From Atriophallophorus winterbourni (Eukaryota > Platyhelminthes > Trematoda > Plagiorchiida > Microphallidae): a stretch of 64,000 bases of DNA. Location: NCBI GenBank assembly GCA_013407085.1, contig JACCGJ010001524.1, positions 1-64,000 on the forward strand. Direction: 5' to 3'. Under the pieces are notes generated by a model, which was given only the letters and a program-made list of their open reading frames with translations, had not been told where the DNA came from and did no database searches. How positions within the stretch are numbered: the first letter of the stretch is position 1; the number at the start of each line of letters is the position of its first letter. The translations under genes and the position numbers were made by a program. This document shows positions 57,250-64,000 of the stretch, piece after piece.

Positions 57250-58779
57250 CTCATGTGTTTTATAACAACTATTAAGTTCCTAAGGATTATCACCTTTCAG
57301 ATTTGATGTCCAGCATAAGCTGAATGTATACACCACAGAAAACACTCGAGTCCATTTCATGTCAGGGGTGGGAGCCACTGCTTATTATTATGATGCTGTT
57401 CACCATCTTCTGAAGCACTGATATCTTCAGAAACGATCAGATTGACTAGCCTGCGTTCGTTCTACTTCTACCAACGTATATCGGAGTAAATTTGCAATTT
57501 AGAATCGGAAATATTATGAAGCATTTAAGAATTCAAAAGAATAATTTTCATGAACTTCATACCGCTTAGAGTTATTCACTACAAGCGTGATTCGGCTAAA
57601 AGTAGGGAACTTGTGTGGCGAACGAAACGGGAATCTGGGGTACGTGTTGTAGTTTCTGATTCCATCATGCTAGATACGTTGGATCTTTGCGCAAGACAAT
57701 CTCGTTCATTCGCAAAACGTGTCTCATTGCTATCGAGGACACCGGTATTGTTGGCGGTCTACAGCGTTGAAACTTCGAATGTAAATAATAGTGGTTTTAA
57801 TTGAAATTTTGAGCGAGAGGTGTGACTTGGGCTTTATAATTTATTCATACAGGGGTGGTTTGGTCAAGCATTTCGGTAGCTAATGCTTTTTTAATAGCGG
57901 AGTCATGTTGCCAGCGACAATCGAGTGCTGCTAGAAATTCACTTGAAATGTTTTGCGCAGATATATTTGTTTCCGGAGTGACAAAACAGACAGTGTTTTC
58001 CGATCCCTTGTTAGCTCAGTATTCAGAGCTGTGACCATAATCTTTTAATGCCTGCCATTTTCGCCAACTAAACCCTATCGATCATCTAGAATCTAGATGA
58101 ACTACTGACCACTTGATCGAACTCTCTAATGTTCTGGTAGTTTTATTCTGCAAAGACTACCGCCGTAGCATACGCCATGGAGCTTTTCCTCTTACAAAAC
58201 GATGTCAACTCTTAAAACAATGATTTATCTCATTTAAGTGAGCAGTTCCCACCGATGACACATTTGACCTTATCGCTAGCATCACGCTTCGCGAACAGTA
58301 AGTTTTTCGATGTCTATCAAAAGTACAAATCTAATCAGAAACAAGCCGCAGTCTATTCGTGTGATGAGTTATTGAATTAGCTTGCAGTAAGAAATATTTT
58401 CTGCTCATGATTTTGCCGCGGGATTTCAGTCTCACGATGAAGATGAATTTATGAAATGGTGGATGATTTTTTCAGTATTTCCCTGCAGTGGTAACTACCG
58501 TTGTGCTGATTCGACAACGAGAATCAAGATTTTATGGTGAAAGAAGCAATTGCTTTACACGGACGGCAGCTATAAAAATTACAGAGGATGCAATCGAAAT
58601 TCCATTGAGGTGTTTGGTTTGTGTGGGTTCATACGGGATCAATATACAGGACCGATAGCGGAGTGCTCTTTGATATAAGCACCCAGTTTTCATTTCACGG
58701 AAAAAAATACACACAGAGAAGGAAACGTTTGCTATCGAGTCTTGAGTGCGGTACAAAGAGACAACTTGAATGACTCACA
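57250..58779. other. No recognised gene
   Basis: One 84-residue plus ORF (57550-57804; RESGVRVVVSDSIMLDTLDL) has coding-like composition but no family resemblance, splice partner or repeat match. Confidence 0.35.
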
Positions 58780-59215
58780 GTATTCTTAAGAAAACTTACC
58801 TCTATCGAATCGCTGAGAGAGTGATTTTCCATCCGTAATTTTTTATAGGTTAGGATCATTTCGTTTCTCAATCATCTTTGTGTGAAATCAGTCAACCCCA
58901 GCATGACGATTCGCTCTTGCTATGGAATGTGCTGCATCACATCAACTAGGTTCGTCGCTCGGTGTAAATTCTATTCGCGATCCAATGTATTTACGCAGCC
59001 ATGGTGCCCAAACTGGTACCATTTACTCTATCGTTGGATGGAAGTAAGCATTTATAATGTGAGGGGGTGGTGTAGGAGAGAACCACCCAAATATTCTCCT
59101 TAGAATTCCCAAGATACCACATATTCTGTTGAAGGCTTTCTAGCAATGCTTATTCGGTTGCAGGTTATTAGTAATCCGAATACCGAGATCCTTCTCAGCG
59201 AAGTCCAAGTCAGGT
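58780..59215 (-). pseudogene. CR1-like LINE fragment
   Basis: Minus strand gives DFAEKDLGIRITNNLQPNKH and KAFNRICGILG (59108-59202), then QFGHHGC or QVWAPWL-like residues, NLVDVMQHIP and GLTDFTQR (58860-59010). The order is that of the CR1 RT thumb and connection region. Frames are broken and neither the catalytic core nor the 3' end is present. Confidence 0.7.
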
Positions 59216-59780
59216 TTTCATGACCAAGATGATATGTTGATGCAATTGGAAAGAAAGAACAATGAGTAGAAAATCCATGGTTGATGCATTAAAGAAATGG
59301 CACGTGTTTCATGGATCCGGTTTGTATGAATAAATCTGTCATGCTGAACGTTCGAAAAAAATATCCAAACACATACGGACGAAAGACGTTAGGGTTATAT
59401 GATATTAAGTGTTGGAGCTCGAAATAATCTATAAACACAAGTCCGACCATAAATGTACATCGCATGCGCACAAAGATAGCATACTCCACTGCGTTTAAAA
59501 AGACTTAACAGTCCGATTCTCGAAAAACTATCTCTCCAGCAGCGCTCACAGCGATAGGCGGCATTTTCAAGCTGTCGGCGTGATCTGCGTTCAGCAGAAA
59601 GGAGCAGTAGCAAATCGTCCCCAGCATAATGATGACGCTTCACACAACGTCCCAAATGGTTAAAAGCAAGTTCCTCGCATACCTCTTTTATATATGTCTT
59701 TGTAACGCAAGGGAGGTCGGTTAAACGGTTGACTTCATGATTTTAGCCATAGAGTAAAAATTCCAGAATACGGTTGTTTC

Positions 59781-59884
59781 AAGCGCATGCAGATCTTGAT
59801 CTTACTGTCCCTACCTGATGAGTGCAAACAGCACGAAACCAGTCGTGGGGTGTGTGGGATGGAAATGCATGCAAATGAATATTT
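59781..59884 (+). mobile_element. 104-bp hammerhead-ribozyme insertion with 10-bp target duplication
   Basis: It is a partial unit of the 232-bp hammerhead repeat, running from AAGCGCATGC to GCAAATGAATATTT. CGGTTGTTTC occurs at 59771-59780 and again at 59885-59894. The related RTE copy near 37640 shows what the empty site looks like. Confidence 0.8.
59809..59850 (+). ncRNA. Hammerhead ribozyme in the inserted copy
   Basis: CTGATGA at 59815-59821, stem II GTGC/GCAC with AAACA loop, GAAA at 59835-59838, predicted cleavage after C59844, and helix I CCCTAC/GTGGGG fully paired. ACCAGTC replaces ACCGGTC, which removes the self-complementary helix III of the array copies. Confidence 0.82.
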
Positions 59885-60064
59885 CGGTTGTTTCCCATTC
59901 AATGCCCATGACCCAGTTAGCGTAAGCAGAATAGTAGGGTAGACATGCTCTGTTGAACAGCTTTAAAAAACCACTTTTGCATCTCTTGCTTTGTCTAACC
60001 ACGATATGTTTATGATCCAACAAATACAGCGTAAATTGAGAGTATTTAGTTCCTGCTCTTCTGT

Positions 60065-61818
60065 TTAGTTCTTGTTAATGCTGACTAACAGCAGTGCATG
60101 CACTTTCCATTCATAAGCTAATCACGGATCCTATTCTACTGAGTTTTTTTTCAAGATTGGTCAAGAGCCAGTTCCTCCGACAAATTAGGATCAATATCTG
60201 TAGTAATCATATCTCGTTTACAAAACAAAATTACATCACAAGTTCTAACTTTCAACGTTGTAATTTCTTCTTCCAACTTTCCGACAGAGTAGATCTTCTC
60301 GAATACAATTTTTTTCAGTTTTCATATTTTCGAAACCCAGCATCGAGCAATTAAACTGAATCAACACCGTTCGAGGTGAAATGTTTAATGTGGATGTTTA
60401 ATATTCAACATGCTAGGGGAAGTTCCGCAAGAGTAAAAACGGCATTTCAAAGTTGAAGCTAGAAGTAGGAAAATATCAGATCAACATTGTGCTTATGATA
60501 AGGTCAGATTTTTAAGGTCGCGGATATTTTTCCGAAACACACATGGGAAAGTGAGTATAACCGTGATGTTCCACCCTAAACATTCGTACTTGTGCATTGA
60601 CAAATGTTGAGAAAATAGTCAATAAAATCTAACACACATTACAGTGATTAAAATAACAACACAGACCGCTTATTGTTAAGTAAACCCGCAATTAGAAGCA
60701 GCGATTGATGGATTTGGAGTTCTAGATTACGGTAATAGTAACTTGTGCCATACATTTTGATGTGTGCTGAAAAAAGATGGAAATTCCGCATGCAATTTAC
60801 AGTTTTTTTAGTTCAACTTCGGATTTTTAAATAAGAGACAAACAACTTGGTTTATAAATGGATCTTACTTCCAATTTTTCACGAAAACCAATTACAGCCC
60901 GTGTATAAAACACGAATTCTTCTAACCTTACCAATACGCTCAGTAAACTATTTGAAAATGATTTTCTACTTTCGAAACTAGTTGCACAAATTTTGGTGCA
61001 GGAAGAACCCCACTTTGTCTATTTCACCTAAACTCGTGACACGAATGGCTCATACAAATGGATTATCGAACCCAACCATTTCAATGTGTAATAAAATTGC
61101 AAAATTTATTGATCAGAGCTGCGATTCAGGACAGAAAATTTTTAAATTCTCCGGAATAACCTTTTTCATATAGTAAAGGTTTTTATCTTTACTCTAACCT
61201 ACCATACGCGAAACGTTAAAACTCGCTTCGTTTTCAACATCAAACGCGCTCTTCAATTGAATAATGACCCATATTTCAAAGACGGTGGATGTGAAATTTG
61301 TTTAAATGCAATCTTAACACGGGCAACCACATGACAATTGCAACGTTTGCTTCACCTTTACCCGCGTTACATGGTTTCGAACGAGTCATTGGAACAAAAA
61401 CCGTGTTCTGCTGTCACTGGATTTGTCGTTCCTACGCCATGCACATCCGGCATTCATGGTAGCGTGTGGTGTGCGCATCGCGCGGTATATTTGAATAACC
61501 ACAAAATTGTGCACGCATTCGTGCATACATTGGTGCTTACACACGGAACCTTGATACACGTCAGTCCACCTGGACACGCTGACGCCAAAGACCGTTTTGT
61601 CACATGAACAATAAAAGTGAGAAAACAGCTCTCGCAGGCGCTCTTCGTGTTCCGTAAACCGACATTGATAGATAGGCAAGCATTCGTGCGAACTAACGCG
61701 TGCTGTCTACCGGAGCATAAATTTGTGTGTCCGATATTTTTCTGTTGCACGAACGCTCATACGATTTTATAGATGTTCCACCTGACACAATTGAACAACA
61801 CCACTTATCTACCTGACG
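60065..61818. other. No recognised gene
   Basis: AT-rich. Overlapping ORFs on both strands at 61338-61750 show no family and are probably chance frames. Confidence 0.4.
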
Positions 61819-62174
61819 ATGGATAGTAAGAGAATTGGAAATCGAAATGACATGAGAGACAAACTTGATCACTTTCGAATCATTGCAAATTTCACGCTGC
61901 TCGTTTTATTTGTGCTGCTTTGTTCGCCCGTTCATTCTGTGCACGCAATGGGAAGCATAGGATACTGGTGGTAAGTTAATTGCATTTTGTTTCCCATCTC
62001 TACTTATCACTATTAGTAGAAGCAGTAGTATTGAGCAAAATCTTACGTCGTTCTAGCAGGTGTCTGACCTTTGTTGAAATTCAAAAACAATGTGTACGTC
62101 TCAGCTCACGCAATTACTTAAAAATATTACATTGTATATTGATGTTTGATTGCTATGAACATGAAAACATTTAA
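61819..62174 (+). CDS. Possible two-exon secreted protein (88 residues)
   Basis: Exon 1 (61819-61970) starts at ATG and encodes a signal peptide: a charged N-terminus (MDSKRIGNRN), then FTLLVLFVLLCSPVHSVHA. It ends at a consensus donor, TGGTG/GTAAGTT. An acceptor TTCTAGCAG at 62051-62059 gives an 89-bp intron. Exon 2 (62060-62174) keeps the frame, adds CLTFVEIQKQCVRLSSRNYL, and stops at TAA 62172. The final protein would be short and cysteine-containing. Alternatively only exon 1 is right and it begins a longer secreted protein beyond the window; the YWW then Q-x2-C spacing faintly recalls Wnt N-termini, but no other Wnt exon was found. Confidence 0.4.
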
Positions 62175-62400
62175 TTTAATTTAATTCAATTTTAATGGTC
62201 TAAAATGTTTCACAAAATAACATTGGAACTACGAATAATATAACAAACAATACGGGGCTTGGTTGCTTACTGAACAGTTCCATAATCAGGTAAAAATCAG
62301 TTCCGGTTAGACACTGGCTACACGGAGCGGTATGTCTTGAATCATTAAAGCTTAGCTCCGAAATGTAAAAATGAATGTTTTAATATTCAAGAAACATGTG

Positions 62401-62715
62401 TCAGAGCATTGAGATCGACTTTAATTTGCCATCAAAAAATTTAACTTCACGCATTTTTGTTAAATATTTTGTGATTTCATCTCTTAAAACATTACGACGA
62501 TTAGCTCTCATGCAAGAATGACTGTTTTGTATATTTTTTGATATCGTCCCTGCCAGTGCAATTAAATTCGTGTTTTTCAATCTACGCTGGATAAACAGAC
62601 AACATTTTTCCTTTATAATAAAGTTTTGCAACAAATGCGAGCAGTTTTGAGCATAGTTGATTAAAGGTTTCCAATTGCGTATAAGTAGTTTAGACGACTC
62701 CTTATCACAGTCCAT
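62401..62715 (-). CDS. Hypothetical protein, 104 residues
   Basis: A complete minus-strand frame from ATG 62715 to TGA 62401, preceded at two bases by an acceptor-like CATTTTCAG that could receive a spliced leader. The sequence is basic and helix-like (SKLLIRNWKPLINYAQ, RRNVLRDEITKYLTKMREV) with no low-complexity tracts and six cysteines. I do not recognise a family. Coding-like appearance and the acceptor are the only support. Confidence 0.4.
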   Translation of the reverse strand: MDCDKESSKLLIRNWKPLINYAQNCSHLLQNFIIKEKCCLFIQRRLKNTNLIALAGTISKNIQNSHSCMRANRRNVLRDEITKYLTKMREVKFFDGKLKSISML

Positions 62716-64000
62716 GCCTGAAAATGAGCGTTAAACATTTCAATTGAATGAATATCAGAATGATGTTGCCTAAAGTGGGTGTGAGTGTTGGGATGTGAGC
62801 AGTCCCGAAACTAATCTTGCGATATTTCTGCTCGCTTTCTGCGAGCAAATATCAACCAAGTAAACATTTTGTTTCCACTCACCAGCCGTAACGAAACCTA
62901 AATCACGACGTTGTGGTATTCACGCGCATCAAGCAGAAGTAATGGAAAAAACGGTCGTGAAAAAAGAGTATTTGTGTGGTTTAGTGTACAAGACGTAATC
63001 CTAATATGCATGAAAGAATTCACAGCGTTGCTCCAAGCTACGAAATATTTGCTAATGGTTTTGATACCTAGTAAATCAAGGAAGATAACTGAACGTTTTC
63101 GATTCACATAACAATCAGCATACTATGGAAATCGCTGTTTTCTGAAAGAGATGGTTTGGCACTGTAGCTTCTGTGATTCGCATAAGATTAAATGAATTTT
63201 ATGCAACTGAACGAATTAATCCCACTGCAAGTTGATTTGCATAATTTCACCGCCGGAATTCAATTCACCTATAGAGGTCATCCGGAAATTGGAATGCACA
63301 TATTTTATTTTTGAGCAGACATATTAGCAATTATCAACGTTATTAAAAATCTACCCACACCGTGAATCCGCTAAAATGCTGGATCTGAATGAATTTGAGC
63401 GCATTCTTTATTACTGTGCACATTTTGATTTGTCGCCAGAAATTATTCGTAGACTTTCTCACATCCGAAATTTGGTGTGAAATTTGACAGGAGAATTCAA
63501 GTGGGTTTACTTGTCCAGCGCCCACGGTCAATTTATTTGTGAACTTGCAACCCAATCCATGAAATGCAGGTGTAAAGTTACTGATCTCCTTTAAAAACGT
63601 AAGGTGCCGATGTCAAATTGTTCCAGACCTATCTCCTGTAGGTAACAATTTGTTCTGAATAAGCAAATATCGAGTTATAATGTCGTGCTCGTGTTCCATT
63701 GATATGATTGATAATGCCTTGTGCTTTTGTAAACAAATTGAAACGATATTACGATTTGAACAATTTGCCAGACACTGAAATACATACTGTTCATTCATTG
63801 GCTACGTTTGACAGTCCATTCTCGTCAAAAATGTGAGACAAGCAATGAATTGTTGTGAAAAGTTGTGGAACAATATTGTCTCAAATTTGGAACGCCTATT
63901 TATTTGCAGCGAGAAAAATCACCGTATACATATCCCGGGAAAACCATTTGACGCAAATTTCTGCAGTGAGTAGATCATATGTCTCTTCTGGGTCTGTATA
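62716..64000. other. No recognised gene
   Basis: Short ORFs on both strands (for example 62898-63107 and 63343-63555, minus) lack motifs and splice context. Exons continuing beyond the window cannot be excluded. Confidence 0.4.

Larger units (their letters stand above)
59650..60060 (-). pseudogene. RTE-like LINE fragment split by a hammerhead insertion
   Basis: It matches 37545-37800 base for base over long stretches, for example GTCTTTGTA.CGCAAG, CCATAGAGTA, GTAGACATGCTCTGTTGA and CCACGATATGTTTA. It continues on both sides of the 104-bp insert at 59781-59884. No open frame is left. Confidence 0.75.

Noticed and set aside
61386..61750. Overlapping 97- and 98-residue minus-strand ORFs
   Set aside because: Two frames are open over the same bases along with a plus-strand ORF, which suggests chance; none has a motif.
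61819..62174. Wnt gene
   Set aside because: Only the first exon shape and a Q-x2-C spacing recall Wnt; no RWNC-type or later cysteine-rich exon was found downstream on the plus strand.
1..64000. CRISPR arrays, bacterial operons, rRNA genes, Penelope-type GIY-YIG elements
   Set aside because: None seen. The tandem repeats present are hammerhead or SINE-like, and the gene structure is eukaryotic with spliceosomal introns.

Overview
The window looks like nuclear DNA of a digenean trematode (fluke). The reasons are AT-rich sequence, CR1-like and RTE-like non-LTR retrotransposons, Ty3/gypsy elements (one resembling the CsRn1 group), very short spliceosomal introns of about 30 to 60 bp, and tandem repeats carrying hammerhead ribozymes comparable to the Schistosoma Sm-alpha type. 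The species cannot be fixed from the sequence alone. The window is dominated by mobile DNA, mostly decayed; only two host genes are well supported.

Layout. 1-1068 has nothing recognisable. 1069-1652 is a tandem array of a 232-bp unit with three hammerhead ribozymes (a retrozyme-like element). 2530-4440 is a decayed CR1-like LINE, followed by SINE-like DNA, a degenerate hammerhead dimer on the minus strand (4895-5215) and a decayed gypsy element (5760-8360). 12155-16108 (minus) is an intact eight-exon gene for a MICU2/MICU3-type mitochondrial calcium uptake protein. Its seven 5' exons are packed with introns of 32-59 bp, then comes a 2.58-kb intron full of repeats. 16960-18060 is an RTE-type endonuclease remnant. 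18188-22152 is a nearly complete gypsy element with two short LTRs. 22640-23870 is a cluster of a SINE-like repeat with a nested insertion.

26956-30590 is an almost full-length CR1-like LINE (PHD finger and coiled-coil ORF1, endonuclease, reverse transcriptase) broken by stops and frameshifts. 30603-31300 is an inverted-repeat and SINE cluster. 31467-36265 is a second complete but dead gypsy element on the minus strand with a perfect 5-bp target duplication. 36286-38760 is a CR1-like LINE containing a piece of an RTE element. 39085-42040 holds more SINE and LINE ends. 45050-46888 is a two-exon HAD phosphatase gene of the pseudouridine-5'-phosphatase (PUDP/HDHD1) type. 49254-50823 is a duplicated LINE 3' end split by a 20-N gap. 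The last 14 kb has truncated LINEs, a 104-bp hammerhead insertion with a 10-bp target duplication inside an RTE fragment, and two unproven small genes (a secreted protein at 61819-62174 and a 104-residue ORF on the minus strand at 62401-62715).

The two host genes are functionally unrelated: MICU proteins gate the mitochondrial calcium uniporter, and PUDP-type enzymes remove phosphate from pseudouridine 5'-phosphate. The autonomous LINEs present could supply reverse transcriptase for the SINE-like and hammerhead repeats; that link is inference.
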